A DNA stretch of 15,467 nt from Treponema sp. UBA4319 (GTDB taxonomy: Bacteria > Spirochaetota > Spirochaetia > Treponematales > Treponemataceae). A program made the translations under genes and the position numbers. Each line of letters begins with the position of its first letter. Position 1 is the first letter of the stretch. The stretch is from positions 527 to 15,993 of the forward strand of contig DGUD01000081.1 in NCBI GenBank assembly GCA_002393865.1. The letters run 5' to 3'. A model generated the notes under the pieces. That model was not told where the DNA came from, did no database searches, and saw nothing but the letters and a program-made list of their open reading frames with translations. Below, piece by piece: positions 1 through 6,998 of the stretch.

Positions 1-832
1 TGTTGATCTTGCAGACGGCGAGCTTTGATGCCTTGCGCAGCTGCTCTTCGGGGATGCCCACTGAGTCCGGGATTTTTCCGCCGTACTGCTCGATGATTTT
101 CACGTATTCGTGCGGGACTGATGATGAGCCGTGGAGGACGATCGGGAATCCCGGAATCTTCTGCTCCACGCCCTCAAGCACGTTGAATGCCAGTGGCGGC
201 GGCACGAGCACGCCGTCAGCGGTGCGCGTGCACTGCTCCGGCTTGAACTTGCAGCGGCCATGTGAGGTGCCGATGGAGATTGCGAGGGAGTCTACGCCCG
301 TCTTTGACACGAAGTCCTGCACTTCCTCCGGCTTGGTGTATTTTGACTCCTCTGCTGAGACGTCGTCCTCGACGCCACCGAGCACGCCCAGCTCGCCTTC
401 GACGGTCACGTAGTCCTTCTGGCTGTGCGCGTAGTCGCAGACCTTCTTTGTCAGCGCCACGTTCTCGTCGTAGGGGAGCGCGGAGCCGTCGATCATGACG
501 GAGGAGAAGCCGTTGTCGATGCAGTCCTTCGCCACCTCGAAATTCGGGCCGTGGTCAAGGTGCAGGACAATCGGAATCTCGGCGCCGAGCTCTTTTGCGT
601 ACTCGACCGCGCCGCGTGCCATGTTGCGGAGAATGTACTTGTCCGCGTAGGCGCGGGCGCCCTTTGATACCTGGAGGATGACGGGGGACTTCACCTCGAC
701 GCATGCCTGGATGATGGCCTGCATCTGCTCCATGTTGTTGAAGTTGAACGCCGGGATTGCGTAGTGCCCGGCCATCGCTTTCTTGAACATGTCCTGTGTG
801 TTCACAAGACCGAGTTCTTTGTAGCTGAACAT
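1..832 (-). CDS. fba: Class II fructose-1,6-bisphosphate aldolase (3' end beyond window)
   Basis: This cytoplasmic glycolytic enzyme reversibly cleaves fructose-1,6-bisphosphate into dihydroxyacetone phosphate and glyceraldehyde-3-phosphate. Reading the minus strand from ATG at 832 gives 277 codons with no stop before the window edge; full-length relatives run to about 330 residues, so roughly the last 50 are missing. It begins MFSYKELGLVNTQDMFKKAM. Both class II signatures are present: IVLHLDHG at residues 88-95, holding the catalytic Asp and a zinc-ligand His, and VTVEGELGVLGGVED at 142-156. The phosphate- and zinc-site motifs SIGTSHGR (186-193) and VLHGSSS (about 232-238) follow. An AGGAG ribosome binding site lies six bases before the start. 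The gene is divergent from flaA; I recall an aldolase next to the flaA pair in T. pallidum as well. Zinc dependence is inferred from the family. Confidence 0.97.
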   Translation of the reverse strand, partial: MFSYKELGLVNTQDMFKKAMAGHYAIPAFNFNNMEQMQAIIQACVEVKSPVILQVSKGARAYADKYILRNMARGAVEYAKELGAEIPIVLHLDHGPNFEVAKDCIDNGFSSVMIDGSALPYDENVALTKKVCDYAHSQKDYVTVEGELGVLGGVEDDVSAEESKYTKPEEVQDFVSKTGVDSLAISIGTSHGRCKFKPEQCTRTADGVLVPPPLAFNVLEGVEQKIPGFPIVLHGSSSVPHEYVKIIEQYGGKIPDSVGIPEEQLRKASKLAVCKIN

Positions 833-880
833 AAAGTGCTCCTGTATTATAGAAATCAATCGGAAACCGATATCGTCCCC

Positions 881-909
881 AGCATACGCCTTTTTGTGGT
901 AAATTGCAA
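881..909 (-). promoter_or_regulatory. Candidate sigma-70 promoter for fba
   Basis: On the minus strand TTGCAA (909-904) is followed after exactly 17 bases by TATGCT (886-881). Each hexamer matches the consensus at four of six positions. Transcription would start near 874, giving a leader of about 40 bases before the fba start. This is a sequence match only. Confidence 0.4.
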
Positions 910-1010
910 GAGCGGCGGGCGGTGTCAGGGCTTCTGCATGGGGACAAAAATGCCTGGAACCCCGCTTCCGCGCATTTTTTTTCATGAGGAATCCCTGTGC
1001 CTTTTGACAT

Positions 1011-1042
1011 AGGAAAAGCGGACGGTGCCGCCAGCTTTTCCT
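1011..1042. repeat. 9-bp perfect inverted repeat
   Basis: AGGAAAAGC at 1011-1019 is the exact reverse complement of GCTTTTCCT at 1034-1042, with a 14-base spacer that contains a further short CGG/CCG pairing. No T-run follows on either strand, so it is not a standard terminator. It lies about 80 bases upstream of the flaA -35 box and could be an operator or a chance structure. Confidence 0.45.
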
Positions 1043-1122
1043 CCGGGAGCGCGTTTTTTGTGTGCGCTTTCCCCTCTGTACCCGGACGAGGGGAAAAAAT
1101 GAAGCTTATTGTTCCAAACCAT

Positions 1123-1151
1123 TTGACAAAGTGCGGATATGGAAATATAAT
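1123..1151 (+). promoter_or_regulatory. Consensus sigma-70 promoter for the flaA pair
   Basis: TTGACA at 1123-1128 and TATAAT at 1146-1151 are both perfect consensus hexamers at the optimal 17-base spacing. The predicted start is near 1158, leaving a leader of about 130 bases before the ATG at 1290. This suggests strong housekeeping transcription of the sheath genes rather than control by a flagellar sigma factor. Confidence 0.85.
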
Positions 1152-1289
1152 GAAGCAATGGATTCCTGTCCCGCGGGCGTTTTTTTGCAAGGGAGAAACG
1201 CTGTTGGGATGAAGGATTCATGACGATAAGTAAAACAAGGTGTTTTCCGGTCGGTAAAAACGGGGAAACAGTTATTCAAGGAGTTTTGA

Positions 1290-1997
1290 ATGAAAAAGGG
1301 CGTAGTCATTTTGGGGAGCCTCATTCTTGCGCTTGCATTCTGCCTTCCAGCAGTTGCACAGCCAAGTGCCAAGGCTGTGGAGACGATTGTTATCGATAGT
1401 TTCGATACACCGGATAGTATGGATTGGACGTGGGATGTTCAGGCCAGCCGCTTTGTGACCAAGGGCTATCCTGTCGCAAAGACTTTTGAGGGGATTCCCC
1501 TCCCGCTGAAGCCGTATCACGACGCGAACACCCCCACGCAGGTGCTGGGCGTTAAGGTCGCGTTCGACCGCAAGGGCGACAACTGGTTCGAGGTGTATCC
1601 GAAGGACAAGGATGGAAACGCGTATGAAATCCCGTTCCGTGGGACTGTCTCCCAGATTGATTTCTGGGTGTGGGGCGCCAATTATAACTACAGCCTTGAG
1701 CTTCTGGTTCGCGATGCCAACGGCGTTGTCCGCAAGATTGATGCAGGTAACCTGGGCTTCGAGGGCTGGCGGAATATCGTCCTGAACGTGCCTGGCTGGA
1801 TTCCCCAGCACTCACGTTTCCGCAATGGCCGCAAGGTTCTGACTTTTGTCGGTTTCCGTATCCGTTCAGCGCCTACCGAGGCTGTTGACAATTTTGCGAT
1901 TTACTTTGATCAGCTGAAGTTCACCTCTAACACTGTTGCCGGTATCTATGATGGCTACGAGCTCAGTGAAGCGGATTTCGGTGAGAGTTCTAACTAA
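1290..1997 (+). CDS. flaA: Flagellar filament outer layer (sheath) protein FlaA, first copy
   Basis: FlaA proteins form the sheath layer around the FlaB core of spirochaete periplasmic flagella and influence filament stiffness and cell shape. The 235-residue product has a classical Sec signal peptide: a basic MKK start, a hydrophobic stretch at about 5-20, and a signal peptidase I site after AVA at 21-23. Sec export, rather than the flagellar type III route, is a family trait. The mature part carries the FlaA-type core (VLGVKV at 85-90, IDFWVWG at 123-129, LELLVRD at 136-142, FVGFRIRS at 186-193). Its layout matches the next gene, so the two are paralogues. AAGGAG lies six bases before the ATG. 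It is the first gene of a two-gene operon with a consensus promoter. It belongs to the shorter FlaA type seen as an adjacent pair in T. pallidum and T. denticola, not the longer FlaA1; the exact subclass is not certain. Confidence 0.93.
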   Translation: MKKGVVILGSLILALAFCLPAVAQPSAKAVETIVIDSFDTPDSMDWTWDVQASRFVTKGYPVAKTFEGIPLPLKPYHDANTPTQVLGVKVAFDRKGDNWFEVYPKDKDGNAYEIPFRGTVSQIDFWVWGANYNYSLELLVRDANGVVRKIDAGNLGFEGWRNIVLNVPGWIPQHSRFRNGRKVLTFVGFRIRSAPTEAVDNFAIYFDQLKFTSNTVAGIYDGYELSEADFGESSN

Positions 1998-2010
1998 GGC
2001 GGTATAACAG

Positions 2011-2751
2011 ATGAAAAAGATTTATTTAGCTTTCTTTGCTGCTGCAATCATTACTGGCGGGTCTGTCTTTGCCCAGTCCAGCGCAAACGGAAATACCAGC
2101 ATCTCTGATCCGGATGCATCTTTTATTGGGAACGACAGCTCCCGTGAGGCACTCCGCGAGGTAAGCGTTGACCGCTTTGAGCGTGAGGGCTTCTGGAATG
2201 TCCATGCTTCTCCTGACTACGGTGTCATCTCCGGGCGTCTGTTCGACGGCTCTCCGGCCGGCAAGGAAGCTCTGAATGACAACGTGAACAAGGAGCTTGA
2301 GGATTCAAAGGTTCTCGGCGTAAAGATTGAGTTCTTCCGCCGCGGCGTGAATTCCTTCTATGTGACCGCTGCCCGCCCGATTCCGATTGAGGGTGTGACC
2401 AAGACCGTGTCCGTGTGGCTCTGCGGCCGCAACATGGGACATCAGATTTGGCTGCTGGTGCAGGATTACAATGGCCACAGCTTTGAAATCTGGCTCGGCT
2501 CACTTGAGTTCAGCGGATGGAAGAAGCTGACTGCTGCTATCCCGCCGTCTCCTGATGGAGAGCACGGCATCGTGCAGCAGAGCGCGTACCATGGCAACCG
2601 CCCTGGTCTGCGCATCGTTGGTTTCCGCGTGGACTGCAACCCGATGGAAGCCCGCGGCTCATACTATATGTATATGGATGACCTCCGCGCCGTCACTGAC
2701 CTCTATGATATCGAGAACAAGGACGAGGACGACATGGATGACAGCTGGTGA
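2011..2751 (+). CDS. flaA: Flagellar filament outer layer (sheath) protein FlaA, second copy
   Basis: This is a second, diverged FlaA sheath protein of 246 residues, starting 13 bases after the first. The signal peptide is MKKIYLAFF plus a hydrophobic core, with probable cleavage after VFA at 19-21. Core motifs align with the upstream paralogue: VLGVKIEFFRRG at 101-112 against VLGVKVAFDRKG, SVWLCGRN at 134-141, IWLLVQDYNG at 146-155, and IVGFRVD at 202-208 against FVGFRIR. The C-terminus is very acidic (NKDEDDMDDSW, 236-246), unlike the first copy. The ribosome binding site AAGGCGG sits eight bases before the ATG, next to the upstream stop codon, so the two are likely co-transcribed. Two different FlaA subunits from one mRNA fit a mixed or zoned sheath, which is inference. 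The operon ends at the terminator at 2770-2807. Confidence 0.93.
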   Translation: MKKIYLAFFAAAIITGGSVFAQSSANGNTSISDPDASFIGNDSSREALREVSVDRFEREGFWNVHASPDYGVISGRLFDGSPAGKEALNDNVNKELEDSKVLGVKIEFFRRGVNSFYVTAARPIPIEGVTKTVSVWLCGRNMGHQIWLLVQDYNGHSFEIWLGSLEFSGWKKLTAAIPPSPDGEHGIVQQSAYHGNRPGLRIVGFRVDCNPMEARGSYYMYMDDLRAVTDLYDIENKDEDDMDDSW

Positions 2752-2769
2752 TAAGCTGAGCTGTTAGCC

Positions 2770-2807
2770 AAAAAGCCCGCAGAGTCAGGACTCTGCGGGC
2801 TTTTTTT
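2770..2807. terminator. Strong bidirectional intrinsic terminator
   Basis: The arm 2771-2786 is perfectly complementary to 2789-2804, including AGCCCGCAGAGTC against GACTCTGCGGGCT, with a minimal loop. It has seven T on the plus side (2801-2807) and five A on the left side (2770-2774), which give U-runs in both directions. It would end the flaA transcript and also the convergent gene at 2890-3630. Confidence 0.93.
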
Positions 2808-2838
2808 ATGCTTTTTTATCCCCTTTGCGTAGCCTGCT

Positions 2839-2874
2839 AGCTCCGGCGCGGATTTGGAGCTCCGGCGCAGATTT
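2839..2874. repeat. Near-perfect 17-bp direct repeat
   Basis: AGCTCCGGCGCGGATTT at 2839-2855 recurs as AGCTCCGGCGCAGATTT at 2858-2874 with one mismatch and a 19-base period. A long T-rich stretch (2871-2890) follows, ending at the stop codon of the minus-strand gene. No function is known to me; it may be a local duplication. Confidence 0.6.
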
Positions 2875-2889
2875 TTTTTCCTTTTTTTT

Positions 2890-3630
2890 TCAGTGTTTTC
2901 TTGCATAGCGCTTTGCCCGCCCGGCGCTGTCCGTGTGCTCCAGCAGCCCCGCGCGGACGAACACCCATACCATGAGCCGCGCGTTGTCCTGCGTGAGCCT
3001 GATGCCCTGCGATACAAGGGCGTCGTAGAGCTCCCGCGCGGAAAACGGCTCCTGCAGTGCGCGCGGCAGCAGGTCCAGATAGGGCTTCCGCGCGTGGAAA
3101 CGGTGCCGGTTGCCAATCTCGTCAAGGCGCTTGCCGTCCTTGAGCCAGGCTTTTCTGAATCTCCGCCGCGCGTTTTTTGACTGTACGGGCTCCTTTGTCG
3201 TATGCCGCTCCTCCGTTACCGTGCATTCGAGCACTTCCAGCGTAAAGCTGCTGTCGCAGAGTATGGGGGCAAGCGCCGTCAGCTCCCGGAACATGGAGTA
3301 TACGCTCTGGTGGCGGGGGCTCTTGCGCCTTGTCGTCTTTCCTGTCTGCGTGCTGTACGTCTCTATGTATGTGGTCGCGGCGAGCGGGTAGACGACCGTC
3401 ACCCTGCGCCCCTGCCCGATGAAGCTTTTGATCTTCGGGAGCAGGTGGCCAAGGCTACCGGTCTGTATTTCTATTATATTTCCTTGCAGGGTAACGATAT
3501 CTGCAATGTAGTCCCCGACTTTCTCCTCTGTCCTGCTGCCTTCCTCGTTCATGGCGTACAGGTTCTTTATTGTCCGGTGCAGGTGCGTTTCGTTCAGCGT
3601 GTTTATCATGGTTCTGCGGGAACTATACAT
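2890..3630 (-). CDS. Uncharacterised protein: nuclease-like N-terminus, winged-helix-like C-terminus
   Basis: I do not recognise a named family with certainty. The 246-residue product has no signal peptide or membrane segment, so it is probably cytoplasmic. The N-terminal part reads EEKVGDYIADIV (35-46), then NIIEIQTGSL (51-60), K66 and RRVTVVYP (75-82). The spacing of an Asp (D44) to an E-x-Q motif (E54, Q56) after a beta-strand resembles the core of PD-(D/E)xK nuclease-like domains. A basic linker (SKNARRRFRKAW, 151-162) leads to FSARELYDALVSQGIR and a following helix and turn (196-235) that look like a winged helix. The start is uncertain: ATG 3630 and ATG 3609 both lack a good ribosome binding site, and the second gives MINTLNETHLHRTIKNLY. 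It is convergent with flaA and divergent from mraZ. DNA binding or cleavage is inference. Confidence 0.8.
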   Translation of the reverse strand: MYSSRRTMINTLNETHLHRTIKNLYAMNEEGSRTEEKVGDYIADIVTLQGNIIEIQTGSLGHLLPKIKSFIGQGRRVTVVYPLAATTYIETYSTQTGKTTRRKSPRHQSVYSMFRELTALAPILCDSSFTLEVLECTVTEERHTTKEPVQSKNARRRFRKAWLKDGKRLDEIGNRHRFHARKPYLDLLPRALQEPFSARELYDALVSQGIRLTQDNARLMVWVFVRAGLLEHTDSAGRAKRYARKH

Positions 3631-3688
3631 TGTTAAAGCAAAAAAATCAAATATTTTGCCGAAAAAGGCATTATCGGAATTTTTTTCA

Positions 3689-3716
3689 TTGACATAACAA
3701 AAAAAAACGGTAAAAT
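3689..3716 (+). promoter_or_regulatory. Sigma-70 promoter of the mraZ/division cluster
   Basis: TTGACA at 3689-3694 is perfect, and TAAAAT at 3711-3716 matches five of six positions at 16-base spacing, in an AT-rich stretch. Transcription would start near 3722-3724, directly in front of the repeated AGTGG elements, so a protein bound there should block initiation or clearance. Confidence 0.8.
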
Positions 3717-3724
3717 GGTAACTA

Positions 3725-3760
3725 AGTGGGAAATAGTGGGAAAAAGTGGTGAGTAGTGGA
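3725..3760 (+). promoter_or_regulatory. MraZ box: four 10-bp-phased AGTGG repeats
   Basis: AGTGG begins at 3725, 3735, 3745 and 3755, an exact 10-bp period. The first two units read AGTGGGAAA; the last two are degenerate (AGTGGTGAG, AGTGGAATG). MraZ proteins are known to bind direct TGGGN-type repeats separated by five bases upstream of their own gene, which this matches. The array starts at the predicted transcription start and runs to the mraZ translation start, so autorepression is the expected role. The last unit also serves as the only purine-rich candidate ribosome binding site. Confidence 0.85.
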
Positions 3761-3766
3761 ATGGAA

Positions 3767-4204
3767 ATGCTTATCGGTCAGTACCGCAACACGCTTGATG
3801 AGAAAGGTCGCATCCTTTTTCCGGCGAAGCTGCGCTCCATCCTCCAGCAGGATGAGCTGATTGTGACGCAGGGTCTTGACCGCTGTCTCATGCTTTTTAC
3901 AACCGAAGAGTGGGTCAGCCTCAATGAGAAAATCATGGGGGCTGCCTCTCTTTTTAATGATCAAAAACGTCTGGTGATGCGCCGCTTTATCGCGCCTGCG
4001 CAGAAACTTGAATTTGACCGTTCCGGCCGCCTTTCTATTCCTCAGAATTTACGGGAATACGCCTCCTTGAAGGGCGAATGCATAATCCAGGGATTGAACA
4101 AATACATGGAATTATGGGATTCGGCCTCGTACGCGGACTATCTGGAAAAGAGCGAGGGCTCCTTCCAGGACGCCGTGGCAAGCATGGATGGCATCCTGTT
4201 CTAA
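3767..4204 (+). CDS. mraZ: Transcriptional regulator MraZ
   Basis: MraZ is a ring-forming DNA-binding protein that controls the division and cell-wall gene cluster, usually as an autorepressor. The 145-residue product has the two diagnostic SpoVT/AbrB-like half-domains: DEKGRILFPAKLR (11-23) and DRSGRLSIPQNLREYA (84-99). The N-terminus MLIGQYRNTLDEKGR aligns with the known MraZ start, so I chose ATG 3767. AGTGGA at 3755-3760 is the likely ribosome binding site with a six-base spacer. In-frame alternatives are ATG 3761 (adds two residues) and GTG 3746, which lies inside the operator and is unlikely. Length fits the family (about 143-150). It is the first gene of the cluster; a 90-base gap follows. 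Confidence 0.96.
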   Translation: MLIGQYRNTLDEKGRILFPAKLRSILQQDELIVTQGLDRCLMLFTTEEWVSLNEKIMGAASLFNDQKRLVMRRFIAPAQKLEFDRSGRLSIPQNLREYASLKGECIIQGLNKYMELWDSASYADYLEKSEGSFQDAVASMDGILF

Positions 4205-4294
4205 AAAAGGACAAGCAGTCCTCGTTCTGGTGCTTCTGCGGCGGGTCTGTGCCTGCCGTTTTGCATAGGGATGCGTGCTGCGGGATGAAGAAAC

Positions 4295-5281
4295 GTGGAG
4301 ATTGTCCATACGCCGGTGCTGCTGCATGAATGCCTCGAATACCTGTCCCCTGAGGGGGAGCCGTATGCGCAGGATGCGTTCATGATAGATTCTACGCTCG
4401 GCGAGGGAGGGCATTCCTTCCACTTTCTGCAGAGGTATCCCGCCCTGCACATCCTGGGCGTTGACGCTGACGCACTGATACAAGGCCGTGCGCGCGAACG
4501 TCTGGCTCCTTTTGGTTCCCGGATGGAGTTCTACAACGGGTGGTTCAATGATTTCTATCATGCCTACCCGGAGGAACGGCGGAAGCCCGACCTCATACTC
4601 TTTGACCTGGGAATCAGTGTTTTTCATTATGAGCGAAGCGGGAGGGGATTCTCATTTCGCCATGATGAAAAACTTGACATGAGACTGAACCCCGGCGCGG
4701 GAAGAAGTGCCGGAGATATCGTGAATACTATGGAGGAGTCGCAGCTTGCGGACATGATATATCTGTATTCCGACGAGAAATATTCCCGGCGGATTGCTGC
4801 GGCGATTGTTGCTGCCCGGAAAAGCGGGCGCATCGACTCCACCCTGGCGCTTGCCGGGATTATCGCGGGGGCGGTTCCGGCAAAGTACCGCTACGGTTCC
4901 ATCCATCCTGCGACGAGGACGTTCCAGGCGCTGCGCATCTGCGTGAACGGTGAGCTGGGGCGCCTGCCGCAGGCTTTGCACGATGCGTTCAACGTGCTTG
5001 CGGCCGGGGGAAAGATGGGGGTCATCACCTTCCATTCCCTTGAGGATCGGATTGTTAAGAATTATTTCAGGAATTTGGGAAGGCAGTGTGTGTGCCCTCC
5101 CGAAGTTCCTGTCTGTGCCTGTGGGGGGACGCCGTGCGCGGAAGTCCTGACCCGCAAGCCCGTGGAGCCGTCGGCGGAGGAGGTCGCGGCGAATTCCCCG
5201 TCGCGGAGCGCGAAGCTCCGGGTGATACGGAAAATACGTGATGCTGATGCGATGCGGCTGAGAGGAGTGGATGCATTATGA
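4295..5281 (+). CDS. rsmH: 16S rRNA (cytosine-1402-N4) methyltransferase RsmH (MraW)
   Basis: RsmH uses S-adenosylmethionine to methylate N4 of C1402 in 16S rRNA at the ribosomal P site. The 328-residue product opens with MEIVHTPVLLHECLEYL, typical of the family, from a GTG codon at 4295; the upstream ATG at 4285 is out of frame. The SAM-binding loop is DSTLGEGGHS (32-41), with GVDADALI at 55-62. FDLGIS (103-108) and RGFSFRHDEKLDMRLNP (117-133) are the catalytic-region signatures. HPATRTFQALRICVN and GVITFHSLEDRIV follow. The C-terminal Cys-rich stretch with CVCPP and CACGG is also normal for RsmH. The ribosome binding site is weak (GATGAAG). The stop codon overlaps the ftsL start as ATGA, so translation is coupled. 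Confidence 0.97.
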   Translation: MEIVHTPVLLHECLEYLSPEGEPYAQDAFMIDSTLGEGGHSFHFLQRYPALHILGVDADALIQGRARERLAPFGSRMEFYNGWFNDFYHAYPEERRKPDLILFDLGISVFHYERSGRGFSFRHDEKLDMRLNPGAGRSAGDIVNTMEESQLADMIYLYSDEKYSRRIAAAIVAARKSGRIDSTLALAGIIAGAVPAKYRYGSIHPATRTFQALRICVNGELGRLPQALHDAFNVLAAGGKMGVITFHSLEDRIVKNYFRNLGRQCVCPPEVPVCACGGTPCAEVLTRKPVEPSAEEVAANSPSRSAKLRVIRKIRDADAMRLRGVDAL

Positions 5282-5580
5282 GGAAGAATATTGCGGGGGT
5301 TCTCAGGGCGGCAGCTATGTGCCTGCTCGCGCTGCTCATCCCTGTGCTGCTTGTTATAGATGGTATTCAGGCCCGCAAATACGCGGATCTGGAGAGTCAG
5401 GTGCTGGAGCTGGAGAAAAAGCAGCGCGACCTTGTGGAGCAGAACAGGCAGCTTATCACCGACATAAGCGTGCTCGCAGGCTCTGACCGCATCGAGCGGA
5501 TTGCGGAGGATCAGCTGGGGCTGCGGCAGGCGGAGACCGACGAGATTGTCCGTATCGAGATGAAGGACGGCAAGAAATGA
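5278..5580 (+). CDS. ftsL: Cell division protein FtsL
   Basis: FtsL is a small bitopic membrane protein that pairs with a DivIC/FtsB-type partner and FtsQ to form the divisome core that activates septal wall synthesis. The 100-residue product has a short basic N-terminus (MRKN), one membrane helix at about 8-28, then a heptad-patterned coiled coil with LESQVLELEKKQRDLVEQN (38-56). The tail DRIERIAEDQLGLRQAE is typical of FtsL/DivIC proteins. Primary sequence is poorly conserved in this family, so the call rests on topology, size and its place between rsmH and murF. GAGGAG lies about ten bases before the ATG. ATGA overlaps join it to rsmH and to murF. ftsI, its usual downstream neighbour, is missing here. 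Confidence 0.88.
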   Translation: MRKNIAGVLRAAAMCLLALLIPVLLVIDGIQARKYADLESQVLELEKKQRDLVEQNRQLITDISVLAGSDRIERIAEDQLGLRQAETDEIVRIEMKDGKK

Positions 5581-6998
5581 GCGGGAGCAGCTTGCTGGGA
5601 AGGGACGAGCTTGTCCGTGCGGTCGGCGGTACCGTCGTTCTGGGAAGCGGGGAATTCCGCTTTTGCTCCGTGCAGACGGACAGCCGTGCCGTGGAGAAAG
5701 AGAGCCTCTTTGTGCCGCTCATCGGCGAGCGGCAGGACGGGCATGCGTATATCCCGCAGGCGCTGGAGCGCGGGGCATCTGTAGTCCTCGTTGCCCGCGC
5801 GAATTATGCGGCGGATCCGGCGTTTTTCTCCGCGCTCTCGCAGGAGCACCCTGCGGTCTTTTTTATCGCCGTGGACAACACGCTTGCCGCGCTGCAGGCG
5901 GCCGCTGCCTGCTATGTGCGGCACTTCCCGTCCCTGATACGCATCGGCGTCACCGGCTCCAGCGGTAAGACGACCAGCAAGGAGATTGCCGCCGCCATAC
6001 TTTCCCGCAAGTACCGCGTTATCAGCAACAAGGGCAACCTGAACAGCGAGACCGGCCTGCCGCTCTCCGTGTTTGCGATACGCGCTGAGCATCAGCTGGG
6101 AATCTTTGAGATGGGCATGAACCGCAAGGGCGAGATGAAGGAGATTGCCTCCGTGCTGCGGCCGCAGTTCGCGCTGGTCACCAATATCGGTACAGCCCAC
6201 ATCGGAATGCTCGGCAGCCGGCAGGGTATCGCCGAGGAAAAAGCGCATATATTCGATTATATCGACGGGGACGGCACCGCCGTCATTCCCGCGGACGATG
6301 ATTTTTCTGCCTACCTTGCCTCCCGCGTGCGGGGAAAGCTCGTGTACTACGGTGACGGGAAGCCTGAGCATGTCCGTCTGGTGGCGGACAGGGGGCTCGA
6401 CGGGACGGAGATTTCCGTGGAAGGTGTGAGCGCCGTGCTGCCGCTTCCCGGCGCCTATAATGCCAGGAATGCCTTGGGCGCCATTGCCCTCGCGCGGGAG
6501 CTGGGGCTTTCCCCCGCCCAGATTGCGGAAGGAATCGCCTCTCTCCGGCCCTTGTCCGGCCGCAGCGAGGTGCGGCGCGGTACCTACACTATCATTCAGG
6601 ACTGCTATAACGCGAACCCTGATTCCATGGAAAAGGCGCTGTCTTTCGCGGCCTCCGTGGACGGGGATTTCCGCCGCATTTATGTGCTGGGCGACATGCT
6701 GGAGCTGGGGGCCGGTTCCTCCGCTGCCCATGCCGCCGCCGGAAGGCTCGCCGTGCATTCCCGTGCGGATGCCGTGGTCTTTGTCGGCAGCGAGATGGAG
6801 GCCGGCTACGAGGCCGCGCTCGCCGAGCATACGGACGTGACCCTGCGGTATGTCGCCGGGCATGACGATGCCGCGATCGCCGCCGCCGCCGCCGCCGTAC
6901 AAAAGACAGCCCGCCCCGGCGACCTTGTGCTGCTGAAGGGCTCGCGGGGAATGGCGCTGGAGCGCCTGTGCGCCGTGCTGGAAGGAGGCTCGCGATGA
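5577..6998 (+). CDS. murF: UDP-N-acetylmuramoyl-tripeptide--D-alanyl-D-alanine ligase MurF
   Basis: MurF is the last cytoplasmic enzyme of peptidoglycan precursor synthesis: it joins D-Ala-D-Ala to UDP-MurNAc-tripeptide using ATP. The 473-residue product has the Mur ligase layout. The N-terminal substrate domain includes VQTDSRAVEKESLFVPL (32-48). The ATP-binding P-loop is GVTGSSGKTT (124-133). The central domain has SNKGNLNSETGLPLS (about 149-163), FEMGMNRKGEM and TNIGTAHIGMLGS (about 201-213). The C-terminal domain has DCYNANPDSMEKAL (about 342-355) and LGDMLELG (about 371-378). DCYNANP and GDMLELG distinguish MurF from MurC, MurD and MurE. AAGGA lies nine bases before the ATG. It overlaps ftsL and ftsW by four bases (ATGA). 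Confidence 0.97.
   Translation: MSGSSLLGRDELVRAVGGTVVLGSGEFRFCSVQTDSRAVEKESLFVPLIGERQDGHAYIPQALERGASVVLVARANYAADPAFFSALSQEHPAVFFIAVDNTLAALQAAAACYVRHFPSLIRIGVTGSSGKTTSKEIAAAILSRKYRVISNKGNLNSETGLPLSVFAIRAEHQLGIFEMGMNRKGEMKEIASVLRPQFALVTNIGTAHIGMLGSRQGIAEEKAHIFDYIDGDGTAVIPADDDFSAYLASRVRGKLVYYGDGKPEHVRLVADRGLDGTEISVEGVSAVLPLPGAYNARNALGAIALARELGLSPAQIAEGIASLRPLSGRSEVRRGTYTIIQDCYNANPDSMEKALSFAASVDGDFRRIYVLGDMLELGAGSSAAHAAAGRLAVHSRADAVVFVGSEMEAGYEAALAEHTDVTLRYVAGHDDAAIAAAAAAVQKTARPGDLVLLKGSRGMALERLCAVLEGGSR

Larger units (their letters stand above)
833..1289. other. Divergent fba-flaA intergenic region
   Basis: This 457-base stretch separates two divergent genes and holds no convincing ORF. It contains the candidate fba promoter (881-909, minus), a 9-bp inverted repeat (1011-1019 with 1034-1042) and the consensus flaA promoter (1123-1151). 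It also contains a leader hairpin in front of the flaA ribosome binding site: 1241-1248 pairs with 1263-1270, eight pairs including one G-U. The AAGGAG at 1278-1283 is the flaA ribosome binding site. Confidence 0.6.

Noticed and set aside
846..851. TATAAT on the minus strand just before fba
   Set aside because: Transcription from it would begin inside the fba ribosome binding site, and no -35 match lies 16-18 bases upstream. The pair at 881-909 fits better.
1151..1213. A 20-codon open frame in the flaA leader
   Set aside because: Its ATG overlaps the last base of the -10 box, upstream of the predicted transcription start, so it would not be in the mRNA.
4208..4222. Short hairpin after mraZ (AGGAC and GTCCT arms)
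   Set aside because: A five-base stem with no T-run is too weak to call a terminator, and the downstream genes are expected on the same transcript.
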